64,000 nt of DNA from Nocardioides gansuensis (GCF_003076135.1 NZ_QDGZ01000002.1:372001-436000), one strand, 5' to 3'. Positions 1 to 8,936 are shown, numbered from the stretch's first letter. Made by a program: numbers and translations. The notes: generated by a model from the sequence alone, not told the origin.

Positions 1-177
1 GGCCTTGTTGATCTCGACGATGAGCTGCTGCTCGAAGGTCTCCATCGCCGACGCGTAACGCGCCTTGCGCATGGGACGGTGGACCTCCGCGGTGCCGGCG
101 TGCGCCGGCATCAGGGCGGCCGACACGGCGCTCAGCACGAGCACGGCCAGGGGGCGGGCGAAGCGGCCTCTTAGCAC
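1..177 (-). CDS. Secreted CAP-family-like protein, N-terminal part (cut by window edge)
   Basis: Only the first 59 codons lie in the window. They begin at GTG 177, which has GGAGA about 7 nt upstream. The N-terminus has Arg residues, then a hydrophobic stretch (LAVLVLSAVSAALM) and a likely signal-peptidase site after AHA, so the product is probably exported. The visible mature part ends in LIVEINKA, which resembles the opening helix of CAP/SCP-like domains (NxxR near the start). The domain assignment rests on that short match and is tentative. The rest of the gene lies outside the window. Confidence 0.55.
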   Translation of the reverse strand, partial: MLRGRFARPLAVLVLSAVSAALMPAHAGTAEVHRPMRKARYASAMETFEQQLIVEINKA

Positions 178-292
178 TGCTTTTCTCCATCAGGTGGTGA
201 GTCTTGACGTCTGCTCGACGTGGACCCCCCCATCCCAGGACGCAGCCTAGAATAGAAATTGACGATTCCATGAGGAAATCGGCAAACCTGAC

Positions 293-2359
293 TCAGGTTC
301 GGCGTCTCGGCACGGCGACCGCCAGCTCCTCGGGCATCGGCTCGTAGTGCGCGAACGTGCGGGTGAACGTGCCGGCCCCGTGGGTGGCGGAGCGCAGGTC
401 GACCGCGTAGCGGAGCAGCTCGCGCTGCGGCACGATGGCCCGGACCACGGTGCGGTCGTCGGCCTGCTCGGTGCCGAGCAGTCGCCCACGCCGGGCCGAC
501 AGGTCGCTCATCACGCTGCCCACATGGTCGTCGGAGACCAGCACCGATACCTCGTCGTACGGCTCGAGCATCGCGACGGTGGCGCCCTCGGCGGCGTCCT
601 TGAGTGCGAGCGCGCCGGCGGTCTGGAAGGCCATGTCGGAGGAGTCGACGCTGTGCGCCTTGCCGTCGACCAGGACGACCCTCAGGTCGACGACGGGATA
701 GCCGAGCCGGACGCCGCGGTCCATCTGCTGCCGCACGCCCTTCTCCACGCTGGGGATGAACTGGCGCGGCACGGACCCGCCGACGACCCGGCTCTCGAAC
801 GCGAACCCGCTGCCCTCGGGCAGGGGCTCGACCTCGATGTCGCACACGGCGTACTGCCCGTGGCCGCCGGACTGCTTCACGTGCCGGCCATGGCCCTTGG
901 CCGGGCCGAGGAGGCACTCGCGCAGCGGGACGACCACGTCCACCTCCGTGACGGTCACCCCGTAGCGCTGACGGAGTCGCTCGAGGGCGACCTCCGCGTG
1001 CGCCTCGCCCATCACCCAGAGCAGCAGCTGGCCGGTCTCGGCGCTGTGCTCGACCCGGAGGCTGGGGTCCTCGGCAGCGAGGCGGGACAGTGCAGCGGAC
1101 AGCTTGTCCTCGTCGGAGCGGCTCGCTGCCTCGATCGCCACGGGGAGGAGCGGGTCGGGCATCTCCCAGGGCCGCAGCACCCGCGGGTCGTCCGTGCTGG
1201 ACAGCGTGTCCCCGGTCTCGGCCCGCGACAGCCGCGCGACCAGCCCGATGTCGCCGGCGACCACCTGGTCGGTGGGCACCTGGCGGGCCCCGAACGGATG
1301 GGCGAGGGCACCGACCCGTTCGTCCTCGTCGTGGTCCTCGTGGCCGGCGGTGCCGAAGCTGGCGAAGTGCCCGGAGACATGGACGGGGACGTCGGGGCGC
1401 AGGGCGCCGGAGAACACCCGCACCAGGCTGACACGACCGAGATAGTGGTCGCTGGAGGTCTTCACGACCTCGGCGACCAGCGGACCGGCCGGGTCGCAGG
1501 TGACGGGCTCCACCGCCACACCGGCGGGGGTGAAGAGGTCCGGAGGCGCATGCTCGGGCGGGGACGGGAAGGCGCGCACGCAGAGGTCGAGCAGCTCGCC
1601 CAGCCCCACGCCGGTGGTGGCGCACACCGGGACGACGGGGAAGAGCGTGGCGTGGGCGATCGCGGTCTCGAGGTCGTCCACCAGCACCTTCTCGTCGATC
1701 TGCTCGCCGCCCACGTAGCGGTCCATCAGGGTCTCGTCCTCGGACTCCTCGATCACCGCCTCGACGAGCTCCCCGCGACGCGGGTCGTCGGTCGCGCCGG
1801 AGAGCAGCCCGGTGAGCCTGTCGCCCTCGAGGACGTAGACCGGCAGCACCTTCTCGCCGAATGCGGATCGTGCCGCGGCCAGGGCGGTGTCGACGTCCGC
1901 GCGGGCGTGGTCGAGCTTGGTGAGGACCAGGGCGCGCGGCATGCCGACCTGGGCGCACTCGCGCCAGAGGTCGCGCGTGCTGTCGTCGACACCCTCGTGC
2001 GACGCGATGACGAAGAGCGCACAGTCGGCTGCACGGAGGCCTGCGCGCACCTCGCCCACGAAGTCGGCGAACCCCGGAGTGTCGACGAGGTTGACCTTGA
2101 CCCCCTCATGCACCAGCGGGGCGACGCTGAGCGAGACGGAGCGTCCATGAGCCTGCTCGACGTCCTCGTGGTCGCTCACCGTGGTGCCGTCGGCGACCGT
2201 CCCGGGGCGGCTGATCGCGCCCGTGTGATGGAGGAGGGCCTCGACGAGCGAGGTCTTGCCTGACTGAGTCGGCCCGACCAGGACCACGTTGCGGATCCGG
2301 TCGGGCCGAAGCGCCGACAGGTCGTGGTCGGTCGCCCTTCTGCCGTTCTTGTCTCCCAT
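293..2359 (-). CDS. Elongation factor G-like protein EF-G2
   Basis: A 688-residue translational GTPase of the EF-G family, close in length to mycobacterial FusA2/EF-G2. G1 reads GPTQSGKT (residues 29-36) instead of GHVDHGKT. G3 is DTPGF (from residue 93). G4 is TKLD (147-150) instead of NKMD. Domains II-V follow, including the conserved GSVPRQFIPSVEKGV segment of domain IV. Start ATG 2359 was chosen because the GTPase domain begins shortly after it; the longer upstream extension has no family similarity. The divergent G1 and G4 fit the EF-G2 subgroup, whose mycobacterial member is reported not to replace EF-G in translocation. Its role is unknown. It stands alone, before the oppositely transcribed secreted protein. 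Confidence 0.9.
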   Translation of the reverse strand: MGDKNGRRATDHDLSALRPDRIRNVVLVGPTQSGKTSLVEALLHHTGAISRPGTVADGTTVSDHEDVEQAHGRSVSLSVAPLVHEGVKVNLVDTPGFADFVGEVRAGLRAADCALFVIASHEGVDDSTRDLWRECAQVGMPRALVLTKLDHARADVDTALAAARSAFGEKVLPVYVLEGDRLTGLLSGATDDPRRGELVEAVIEESEDETLMDRYVGGEQIDEKVLVDDLETAIAHATLFPVVPVCATTGVGLGELLDLCVRAFPSPPEHAPPDLFTPAGVAVEPVTCDPAGPLVAEVVKTSSDHYLGRVSLVRVFSGALRPDVPVHVSGHFASFGTAGHEDHDEDERVGALAHPFGARQVPTDQVVAGDIGLVARLSRAETGDTLSSTDDPRVLRPWEMPDPLLPVAIEAASRSDEDKLSAALSRLAAEDPSLRVEHSAETGQLLLWVMGEAHAEVALERLRQRYGVTVTEVDVVVPLRECLLGPAKGHGRHVKQSGGHGQYAVCDIEVEPLPEGSGFAFESRVVGGSVPRQFIPSVEKGVRQQMDRGVRLGYPVVDLRVVLVDGKAHSVDSSDMAFQTAGALALKDAAEGATVAMLEPYDEVSVLVSDDHVGSVMSDLSARRGRLLGTEQADDRTVVRAIVPQRELLRYAVDLRSATHGAGTFTRTFAHYEPMPEELAVAVPRRRT

Positions 2360-2412
2360 ACGGCCACGAAACTCCGCCTCCGCCGCGAGCACAAGAGGCA
2401 GGGCAGAAGAGG

Positions 2413-2934
2413 TCAGTGCTGGTAGGTCCCGTGGATGATCGCGCGGCCGAGAGTCTTGAAGGCCAGGTTGACGCTCATCACGGCGTTGGAGGCATCGGCG
2501 TCGATGCCCAGGCTGTCCTCGCCGACCGCGTGGACCACGAAGAAGTAGCGGTGCACGTGGTCGCCCTGCGGGGGAGCAGCACCCATGAAGCCGGCCTCGC
2601 CGCCGTCGTGGCGCAGGTGGAAGGCATTGCCGGGGAGCTCGCCGGCGGCCGCCCCAGTTTCGAGCGACGTCACGTCTGCCGGGATGTCGACGAGCGCCCA
2701 GTGCCACCAGCCGCACGGGGTGGGGGCGTCGGGGTCGAAGCAGGTGACGACGTAGGACCGGGTGCCCTCCGGGGCTCCCTCCCAGCTCAGCTGGGGCGAG
2801 GTGTTGCCCAGGGCGGCGACCTGGGCGTCCTTCAGCGGCTGCCCGTCGGTGACGTCCGTGCTCGTCACCGTGAAGGACTCCCTCGCGGGAAGGTAGTCGT
2901 AGGGATTCGGGGCGATCGGGCGTTCGATGCTCAT
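2413..2934 (-). CDS. YbhB/YbcL-type phosphatidylethanolamine-binding (PEBP) family protein
   Basis: 173 residues, a full-length bacterial PEBP/Raf-kinase-inhibitor-like protein. The anion-binding pocket motifs are present: DPDAP (67-71) followed by GWWHW (75-79), and later [15 protein letters not shown] (118-132). No signal peptide is seen, so it is probably cytoplasmic. Bacterial members lack an agreed substrate. ATG 2934 lies 6 nt after a TAGGTT hexamer, indicating a leaderless message. It is divergent from the siroheme synthase gene, with about 50 bp between them. Confidence 0.92.
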   Translation of the reverse strand: MSIERPIAPNPYDYLPARESFTVTSTDVTDGQPLKDAQVAALGNTSPQLSWEGAPEGTRSYVVTCFDPDAPTPCGWWHWALVDIPADVTSLETGAAAGELPGNAFHLRHDGGEAGFMGAAPPQGDHVHRYFFVVHAVGEDSLGIDADASNAVMSVNLAFKTLGRAIIHGTYQH

Positions 2935-2940
2935 GGGGTG

Positions 2941-2946
2941 AACCTA
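2941..2946 (-). promoter_or_regulatory. -10 box of leaderless PEBP gene
   Basis: TAGGTT on the minus strand, 6 nt before ATG 2934. No ribosome-binding site lies between, so transcription probably starts at or next to the start codon. Confidence 0.55.
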
Positions 2947-2986
2947 ACGACCCGGGCGCCCACAGGTACAGGGAAGAATGCCCGGC

Positions 2987-4225
2987 ATGAACGAGTTCCC
3001 GCCGTACCCCTCAGGCCTCCGGCTCGCCGGCCGCAAGGTCGTCGTCGTGGGGGGCGGACACGTCGCGCAGCGGCGGGTGCCGGCCCTGATCGCCGCCGGT
3101 GCCCGCGTCACCCTGGTCGCGCCGACAGTGACCCCGGCGCTGGAGGGAATGGGGGGCGAGATCGAGATCCTCGCCCGCCGCTTCGAGCCGGGCGACCTCG
3201 ACGGCGCCTGGTACGTCATCGCGGCGACGAACGACCCCGTGGCCAACGAGCTCGTCACGCAGGCGGCCGAGGAGCGGCGGATCTTCTGCGTGCGCAGCGA
3301 CGACGCGGCCGAGGCCACGGCCTGGACGCCGGCCACCGGCCGGCACGGCTCGGTCACCGTCGCCGTGCTGGGCAACCGGGAGCCCCAGCAGTCGGCGGCG
3401 CTCCGCGACGAGATCCTCACCGCGCTGCGCGACGGCCACCTCAACGCCTCGGGCGCCCTCGACCGCACCCCCGGAGTCGTGCTGGTGGGTGGCGGCCCCG
3501 GCGACCCCGAGCTGGTCACCGTCGCCGCCCGCCACGCCCTGGCCTCGGCCGACGTGGTCGTCGCCGACCGCCTCGCCCCACGCGAGCTGCTCGACGAGCT
3601 GGGTCCCGACGTGGAGCTCGTCGACGTGGCCAAGCTCCCGCGTGGCCGCAGCGCCCAGCAGGAGTTCATCAACCAGCTCATCGTCGACCGGGCCCGCGAG
3701 GGCAAGCGGGTCGTCCGGTTCAAGGGCGGCGACAACTTCGTCTTCGGTCGCGGCTTCGAGGAGATCGAGGCGTGCCGTGCCGCCGACGTCCCGGTCACCG
3801 TCATCCCCGGCCTCTCCTCGTCGATCTCGGTGCCGGCCGTCGCCCAGATCCCGGTGACCCACAGGGGAGTGGCACACGAGTTCACCGTGGTCTCGGGGCA
3901 TATCCCGCCCGGCCACCCCGACTCGCTCGTCACCTGGGACGCCCTGGCCCGCCTCCAGGGCACGATCGTGGTCCTGATGGGCGTGGAGAACGCCGCGGCC
4001 ATCGCCTCCGCCCTGGTCCAGGGCGGCCGTGACACCGAGACTCCGGTCGCCGTGGTCGTCGAGGGCACGATGCCCGAGGAGCGCACGGTGCTCAGCACGC
4101 TCGGCTCGCTGGCAGACGACCTCAAGGCCCAGGACGTGAAGCCCCCCGCCGTCATCGTGATCGGCGAGGTCGTCCGGGTCGCCCGGCCCGAGCACTACGG
4201 ACACAGCGCGCCCAGTCGTGGCTGA
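2987..4225 (+). CDS. cysG: Bifunctional siroheme synthase (precorrin-2 dehydrogenase / uroporphyrinogen-III C-methyltransferase)
   Basis: 412 residues. The N-terminal part has a Rossmann motif VVVGGGHVAQRR (residues 19-30) and the precorrin-2 dehydrogenase fold (to about 150). The C-terminal part is a SAM-dependent tetrapyrrole methylase: GGGPGDPEL (about 168-176), VRFKGGDNFVFGRG, and the VIPGLSSSISVPA segment. It converts uroporphyrinogen III to precorrin-2 and sirohydrochlorin for siroheme, the cofactor of sulfite and nitrite reductases. It is shorter than E. coli CysG, so the chelatase/dimerisation region is reduced. ATG 2987 is preferred because AAGAAT sits 7 nt upstream and homologues start close to this point; ATG 2978 in the same frame is possible. 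It overlaps the next gene by 8 nt. Confidence 0.92.
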   Translation: MNEFPPYPSGLRLAGRKVVVVGGGHVAQRRVPALIAAGARVTLVAPTVTPALEGMGGEIEILARRFEPGDLDGAWYVIAATNDPVANELVTQAAEERRIFCVRSDDAAEATAWTPATGRHGSVTVAVLGNREPQQSAALRDEILTALRDGHLNASGALDRTPGVVLVGGGPGDPELVTVAARHALASADVVVADRLAPRELLDELGPDVELVDVAKLPRGRSAQQEFINQLIVDRAREGKRVVRFKGGDNFVFGRGFEEIEACRAADVPVTVIPGLSSSISVPAVAQIPVTHRGVAHEFTVVSGHIPPGHPDSLVTWDALARLQGTIVVLMGVENAAAIASALVQGGRDTETPVAVVVEGTMPEERTVLSTLGSLADDLKAQDVKPPAVIVIGEVVRVARPEHYGHSAPSRG

Positions 4226-5021
4226 GCTCGTCGCCATCGACGACCCCGCCGATCCGCGCCTGGCCGACTACCGCGACCTCCGCGACGTCGAGCTGCGCAA
4301 GCACCTCGAGGCCGAGCACGGCCTCTTCCTCGCCGAGGGCGAGAAGGTCGTACGCCGCGCCCTGGAGGCCGGCTACGCCCCGCGCTCCTTCCTGATGGCG
4401 CCCCGGTGGCTGGACGGCCTGGCCGATGTGCTCGACCCCACCGACGCGCCCTGCTACGTCGTGTCGGAGCAGCTGGCGGAGGAGGTCACCGGCTTCCACG
4501 TGCACCGCGGCGCGCTGGCCTCGCTGCACCGCCGCCCGCTGCCGACCGTGGACGAGGTGCTGACCGGCGCCCGCTCCGTCCTGGTGCTCGAGGACATCGT
4601 CGACCACACCAACGTGGGAGCGATCTTCCGCTGCGGCGCGGCGCTCGGGTTCGACGCCGTCCTGCTGGCCCCGCGCTGCGCGGACCCGCTCTACCGCCGC
4701 TCGGTCAAGGTCGGGATGGGCGCGGTCTTCTCGACCCCGTGGACCAGGCTCCCCGGCTGGGCCGATGCCCTCCCGTCCCTGTCGGAGCGCGGCTTCACGA
4801 CCGTGGCGCTCACGCTCGCCCCGGATGCGGTGCCGATCGAGGAGGCCGTCGCCGGGATCGACCAGGTGGCCCTGGTCCTGGGCTCCGAGGGACACGGCCT
4901 GTCCCGCCGGTGGGAGGAGTCCGCCGACCGCCGCGCAGTCATCCCGATGGCCGCCGGCATCGACTCGCTCAACGTCGCGGCTGCCACCGCGGTCGCCTGC
5001 TACGTCGCCTCCAGGCGCTGA
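4218..5021 (+). CDS. TrmH/SpoU-family RNA 2'-O-methyltransferase
   Basis: 267 residues with the SPOUT knotted methyltransferase domain in the C-terminal half. The three family motifs are visible: NVGAIFRCGAALG (about 131), LVLGSEGHGLS (about 220-230) and SLNVAAATAVACY (about 249), the SAM-binding knot. The N-terminal 100 residues form the RNA-binding domain usual for rRNA 2'-O-methylases. The exact target (rRNA or tRNA position) cannot be read from sequence. GTG 4218 overlaps the end of cysG by 8 nt, so the two are probably translated from one message. Confidence 0.9.
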   Translation: MAELVAIDDPADPRLADYRDLRDVELRKHLEAEHGLFLAEGEKVVRRALEAGYAPRSFLMAPRWLDGLADVLDPTDAPCYVVSEQLAEEVTGFHVHRGALASLHRRPLPTVDEVLTGARSVLVLEDIVDHTNVGAIFRCGAALGFDAVLLAPRCADPLYRRSVKVGMGAVFSTPWTRLPGWADALPSLSERGFTTVALTLAPDAVPIEEAVAGIDQVALVLGSEGHGLSRRWEESADRRAVIPMAAGIDSLNVAAATAVACYVASRR

Positions 5022-5093
5022 CCGGCTCGCCCGTTCGGGGTGAATAGAGGGTGAACGGCTGACGTCCAGCAGATGGCATGACACCCTGCCGGG

Positions 5094-5681
5094 GTGCAGG
5101 GAGAGAAGCGCTCGTGGGGGCTGGTGGCCTGGCGGCTGGGGGTGGCCACGTCGGCCCTCACCGGGGTCTGGCTGGCGTCCCGGCAGTACGACGTGTGGTG
5201 GACGGCGCTGAGCCAGCTGGCCAGCCTCGGGGCAGGCGTGGGCTACCTCGTGCTCGCCGCCGGCGCGGCCAGCGGGCGCACCGGCCCCCGCCGCGCACTG
5301 GCCTCGGCGTGGTTCCGCGGCGCCACGGCCACGACCATGGTGCTGGTCGCCTCGGCCTTCCTCGCCATGCAGCACGGCAACCTGCTCGACCCCTACTCGA
5401 TCTTCGAGCACATGCTCACCCCCGCGCTGGTGGTCACCGACCACCTCCTGGTCGGCGTGGACCGGGCCGGGGCGCGCCGCTGGCATCCCTGGTCCTGGCT
5501 GCTGCCGCCGGCCGCCTACCTCGCCTACTACGTCGTGGGCGACCTGCGCGTCTACATGGACCTCGACCCCTCGCGCCCGGCGGCCTTCACCGCCCACACC
5601 GCGGTGCTGCTCGGGGTCCTCCTGGTGAGCGCCTTCGCGCTCGCGCCTCAGCCCACGGAGGCGGGCCACTCGGGCGGGTAG
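5094..5681 (+). CDS. Pr6Pr-like multi-pass membrane protein
   Basis: 195 residues with about five or six predicted membrane segments, starting at GTG 5094. Features such as FEHMLTPALVVTDHLL, then WSWLLPPAAYLAYY, then a YMDLD loop resemble the Pr6Pr/FAR-17-like actinobacterial membrane family, whose function is unknown. The start is weakly supported because there is no clear ribosome-binding site or leaderless -10. The 3' end overlaps the convergent deformylase gene by 34 bp. Confidence 0.65.
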   Translation: MQGEKRSWGLVAWRLGVATSALTGVWLASRQYDVWWTALSQLASLGAGVGYLVLAAGAASGRTGPRRALASAWFRGATATTMVLVASAFLAMQHGNLLDPYSIFEHMLTPALVVTDHLLVGVDRAGARRWHPWSWLLPPAAYLAYYVVGDLRVYMDLDPSRPAAFTAHTAVLLGVLLVSAFALAPQPTEAGHSGG

Positions 5682-6253
5682 TCCTCGGCCGCCTTCTCGT
5701 GCGCCTTGCGCAGCTTCTTCCGCGCCCGGTCGGAGAGGCGGTCTCCGAAGACGGTGCCGAGCGTGTGGTCGGTCTCGTGCTGCAGGCAGCGTGCCAGCAG
5801 CCCGTCCCCCTCGAAGGTGACCGGCTGGCCGTCGAGCCCGAAGCCGTCGACCCGCGCCCAGTCGGGCCGTGCGCACTCGATGAAGGCCCCGGGATAGGAC
5901 AGGCAGCCCTCGTCGCCGTCGTCCAGCCGCCGCTCGCGCCCCTCGGGGAGCGTGAGCACCGGGTTGCAGACCACGCCGACGGTGCGCTTGCCACTGGCGT
6001 CGGGGCAGTCGAAGACGAACATCGCGACGTCCTCGCCGATCTGGCAGGCCGCGAGCCCGACCCCGTCCGCGGCATACATGGTGGCCACCATGTCGGCAGC
6101 GAGCTGCGTCAGCCCGTCGTCGTACTCCGTCACCTTGGCCTGCGGCCGGTGCATGACCGGGGTGCCCCAGCGGGTCATCGGGCGGACGGTGCCGCCCTCG
6201 GGAAGGGGTCCGTACGGCGCGTGGACGGCGTCGTCCGCGGGGTCATCGGGCAT
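5648..6253 (-). CDS. def: Peptide deformylase
   Basis: 201 residues. It removes the formyl group from the N-terminal methionine of nascent proteins. All three metal-site motifs are present: motif 1 GVGLAACQIG (64-73, with Cys where Pro is usual), motif 2 EGCLSYPG (115-122, Cys ligand) and motif 3 QHETDH (158-163, two His ligands and the catalytic Glu). The C-terminal helix runs into a short charged tail. Translation begins at ATG 6253, 7 nt after TAGGAT, so the gene is probably leaderless. It converges on, and overlaps, the membrane-protein gene. Confidence 0.95.
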   Translation of the reverse strand: MPDDPADDAVHAPYGPLPEGGTVRPMTRWGTPVMHRPQAKVTEYDDGLTQLAADMVATMYAADGVGLAACQIGEDVAMFVFDCPDASGKRTVGVVCNPVLTLPEGRERRLDDGDEGCLSYPGAFIECARPDWARVDGFGLDGQPVTFEGDGLLARCLQHETDHTLGTVFGDRLSDRARKKLRKAHEKAAEDYPPEWPASVG

Positions 6254-6260
6254 GCCGGTG

Positions 6261-6266
6261 ATCCTA
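6261..6266 (-). promoter_or_regulatory. -10 box of leaderless def
   Basis: TAGGAT on the minus strand, 7 nt before ATG 6253. Confidence 0.55.
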
Positions 6267-6335
6267 GTGAGGCGTCCCGGAGCGCCCGCGTGACCGGGGA
6301 CACGCTCACCGGGCGTGCGAAGGTGTGGCGCCGTG

Positions 6336-6352
6336 TGTAACTCGGAGTTACA
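6336..6352. promoter_or_regulatory. 17-bp perfect palindrome, operator for the acyl-CoA dehydrogenase pair
   Basis: TGTAACTCGGAGTTACA is a perfect inverted repeat (8-1-8) ending 8 nt before ATG 6361. Its size and position, over the expected transcription start, are those of a TetR-family operator. TetR repressors of fatty-acid or steroid degradation use comparable sites. No cognate regulator gene is adjacent. Confidence 0.6.
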
Positions 6353-6360
6353 TTGACGGC

Positions 6361-7725
6361 ATGTCCCTCATCAACATCCTCAAGCCAGGGGGGAGGAACG
6401 GGCTCTCCTCGCGGGAGCGCCGTGACCCGATCGGCTTCACCGTGGCGGCGCTGAACAGGCTCGCCCAGAGCGACCTCATCGACAGGGTCGGCCTGCGCAA
6501 GCAGACCGAGCAGGCGGTCTTCACCGTCACCCGCAACGGCTTCAAGACCGCCACCGCGGCCGGCCGGCAGTTCAAGAAGGTGAGTGGCAACACCTTGGCC
6601 GGCACCCGTGCCCCGGCCGCGAAGGCCAGCGGCCTCTTCGACCTGACGCCCACTGACGACGAGCAGATGCTCGTCGACGTGGTGACCGAGTTCGCCACCG
6701 AGGTCGTGCGCCCGGCCGCCGCCGAGGCCAACGAGACCTGCGCGGCGCCCGAGGGGCTGTTGAAGGCCAGCCTGGAGATCGGGCTGCCGATCCTCGGCGT
6801 GCCGGAGTCGCTCGGCGGCATCTCCGAGGAGCGCTCGGCCACGGCCGGCGTGCTCGTCGCGGAGGCCCTGGCCAGGGGAGACATGGGACTCGCCGTCGCT
6901 GCCCTGGCTCCCGGCTCGGTCGCGACGGCGCTGGGCCTGTGGGGCACCGTGGCGCAGCAGCAGACCTACCTGCCGGCCTTCACCGGAGACGACGTGCCGG
7001 CCGCCGCGCTGGCGCTCACGGAGCCGTCGGTGCTCTTCGACGTCCTCGCACCGGCCACCACGGCCGAGCGCGCGGGCGACGGCTTCGTGCTCAACGGCGT
7101 GAAGTCCGCGGTCGTCCGCGGCGCCGAGGCCGAGCTGTTCGTCGTCGGTGCCTCCCTCGACGGCAAGCCCGCACTGTTCCTCGTGGAGTCCTCCACCGAG
7201 GGCCTCGAGGTCGAGGGCGACCCGTCGATGGGCGTCCGCGCCGCGTCGCTGACCCGACTCGAGCTCAACGACGTCAAGGTCGACGCCGACGCCCTGCTCG
7301 GTGACGCCGACGGCGAGGCCTACACCGAGTGCGTGCGCCTCGCCCGTCTGGCCTGGTGCGCCCTCGCAGTCGGCACCGGCCAGGCCGTTCTCGACTACGT
7401 CACGCCGTACGTCAACGAGCGCGAGGCCTTCGGGGAGCCCATCAGCCACCGCCAGGCCGTGGCGTTCATGGTCGCCGACATCGCGATCGAGCTGCAGTCG
7501 ATGCGCCTCCTGACCTACAAGGCGGCCGCCCGCGCTGCCCAGGGCAAGGACTTCAGTCGCGAGGTCGCCCTCGCCCGCAAGCTGTGTGCCGACAAGGGCA
7601 TGCGGATCGGCCTCGACGGCGTCCAGCTGCTCGGTGGCCACGGCTTCGTCAAGGAGCACCCGGTCGAGCGGTGGTACCGCGACCTGCGTGCGATCGGAAT
7701 CATGGAAGGTGCGGTGCTCGTCTGA
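6361..7725 (+). CDS. Acyl-CoA dehydrogenase (first of a pair)
   Basis: 454 residues of the acyl-CoA dehydrogenase family, FAD-dependent enzymes that introduce the alpha-beta double bond in beta-oxidation. After an N-terminal extension of roughly 90 residues come the helical domain, the mid beta domain (ALTEPS, then FVLNGVKSAV) and the C-terminal four-helix domain with QLLGGHGFVKEHPVERWYRDLRA. The protein ends soon after IMEG, so the usual tail after the catalytic-Glu region is missing. ATG 6361 was chosen because the palindrome lies just upstream. Its stop overlaps the start of the second dehydrogenase by 1 nt (TGATG), which suggests a coupled pair or heteromeric enzyme, as known for some mycobacterial FadE pairs. 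The substrate is unknown. Confidence 0.88.
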   Translation: MSLINILKPGGRNGLSSRERRDPIGFTVAALNRLAQSDLIDRVGLRKQTEQAVFTVTRNGFKTATAAGRQFKKVSGNTLAGTRAPAAKASGLFDLTPTDDEQMLVDVVTEFATEVVRPAAAEANETCAAPEGLLKASLEIGLPILGVPESLGGISEERSATAGVLVAEALARGDMGLAVAALAPGSVATALGLWGTVAQQQTYLPAFTGDDVPAAALALTEPSVLFDVLAPATTAERAGDGFVLNGVKSAVVRGAEAELFVVGASLDGKPALFLVESSTEGLEVEGDPSMGVRAASLTRLELNDVKVDADALLGDADGEAYTECVRLARLAWCALAVGTGQAVLDYVTPYVNEREAFGEPISHRQAVAFMVADIAIELQSMRLLTYKAAARAAQGKDFSREVALARKLCADKGMRIGLDGVQLLGGHGFVKEHPVERWYRDLRAIGIMEGAVLV

Positions 7726-8936
7726 TGCTCAACCTGGAGACCCCCAAGAAGCACCGGATGCTCATCGACCAGGCCCACCAGGTCGCGATGAACATGCTCC
7801 GGCCCATCTCCCGCAAGTACGACCTCGCCGAGCACGAGTACCCCAAGGAGCTCGACATGCTCGCCGCGATGATCGACGGCCTCGAGGAGTCGGGCGCGTC
7901 CGAGGGCGCCGGCGCGACCGGCGTACGTCGCGACGAGACCGCCGCCGAGACCGGCAACAAGAACGGCTCCAACCTCTCCTCGGTGCTCTCCGTCGCGGAG
8001 ATGTGCTGGGGCGACGTCGGCCTGATGCTGACCTTCCCGCGCCAGGGACTCGGCAACTCCGCGATCGCCTCCGTGGCGACCGACGCGCAGCTCGAGCGTT
8101 TCAAGGGCACCTGGGCCTCGATGGCGATCACCGAGCCGGCCTTCGGGTCCGACTCGGCGCAGGTCTCGACCACCGCGGTGCTCGACGGCGACGACTACGT
8201 CATCAACGGCGAGAAGATCTTCGTCACCTCGGGGGAGCGCTCCGACTCGATCGTGGTCTGGGCCACGCTGGACAAGTCGCTCGGCCGGGCAGCCATCAAG
8301 TCGTTCGTCGTCACCAAGGACATGCCCGGGGTGAAGGTGGAGCGGTGCGAGCACAAGCTCGGCATCCGCGCCTCCGACACCGCGGTCATCACCTTCACCG
8401 ACGTGCGCGTCCCGAAGGAGAACCTGCTCGGCTCGCCGGAGATCGACGTCAAGCAGGGCTTCGCCGGCGCCATGGCGACCTTCGACAACACGCGGCCGCT
8501 GGTGGCCGCGATGGCCGTCGGCTGCGCGCGTGCGTCGCTCGACCTCACCCGCGACCTGCTCGAGCAGGCCGGCGTGACGATCGACTACGACAGGCCCGCC
8601 CAGCTGCAGTCCGCCGCCGCCGCCAAGTTCCTCCAGCTCGAGGCCGACTGGGAGGCAGCCCAGCTGCTGACCATGCAGGCCGCGTGGATGGCCGACAACC
8701 GCAAGCCCAACTCGCTCGAGGCCTCGATGGCCAAGGCGAAGGCCGGCCGCGTGGCCTCGGACGTCACGCTGAGCTGTGTCGAGCTGGCCGGCTCCGTCGG
8801 CTACAGCGAGGCCGAGCTGCTCGAGAAGTGGGCGCGCGACTCCAAGATCCTCGACATCTTCGAGGGCACCCAGCAGATCCAACAGCTCATCGTGGCGCGG
8901 CGGATCCTGGGCCTGACGAGCGCCGAGCTCAAGTAG
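7725..8936 (+). CDS. Acyl-CoA dehydrogenase (second of a pair)
   Basis: 403 residues, a complete acyl-CoA dehydrogenase. The beta domain has AITEPAFGSDSAQ (FAD/substrate contact) and YVINGEKIFVTSG. The C-terminus has SKILDIFEGTQQIQ, with the catalytic Glu in the FEGT segment. It starts at ATG 7725, overlapping the stop of the first dehydrogenase. The two therefore share one message and the same palindromic operator. The pair probably acts on one fatty acyl-, steroid- or branched-chain-CoA substrate; the sequence does not say which. A strong hairpin terminator follows. Confidence 0.92.
   Translation: MLNLETPKKHRMLIDQAHQVAMNMLRPISRKYDLAEHEYPKELDMLAAMIDGLEESGASEGAGATGVRRDETAAETGNKNGSNLSSVLSVAEMCWGDVGLMLTFPRQGLGNSAIASVATDAQLERFKGTWASMAITEPAFGSDSAQVSTTAVLDGDDYVINGEKIFVTSGERSDSIVVWATLDKSLGRAAIKSFVVTKDMPGVKVERCEHKLGIRASDTAVITFTDVRVPKENLLGSPEIDVKQGFAGAMATFDNTRPLVAAMAVGCARASLDLTRDLLEQAGVTIDYDRPAQLQSAAAAKFLQLEADWEAAQLLTMQAAWMADNRKPNSLEASMAKAKAGRVASDVTLSCVELAGSVGYSEAELLEKWARDSKILDIFEGTQQIQQLIVARRILGLTSAELK

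Noticed and set aside
178..292. Possible riboswitch before the secreted CAP-like gene
   Set aside because: Cell-wall enzyme genes in actinobacteria can carry ydaO-type riboswitches, but this gap is about 115 bp and lacks the conserved pattern.
2416..4032. 538-codon plus-strand frame across the PEBP and cysG genes
   Set aside because: It is antisense to the PEBP gene and frame-shifted on cysG; Arg/Pro-rich without domains.
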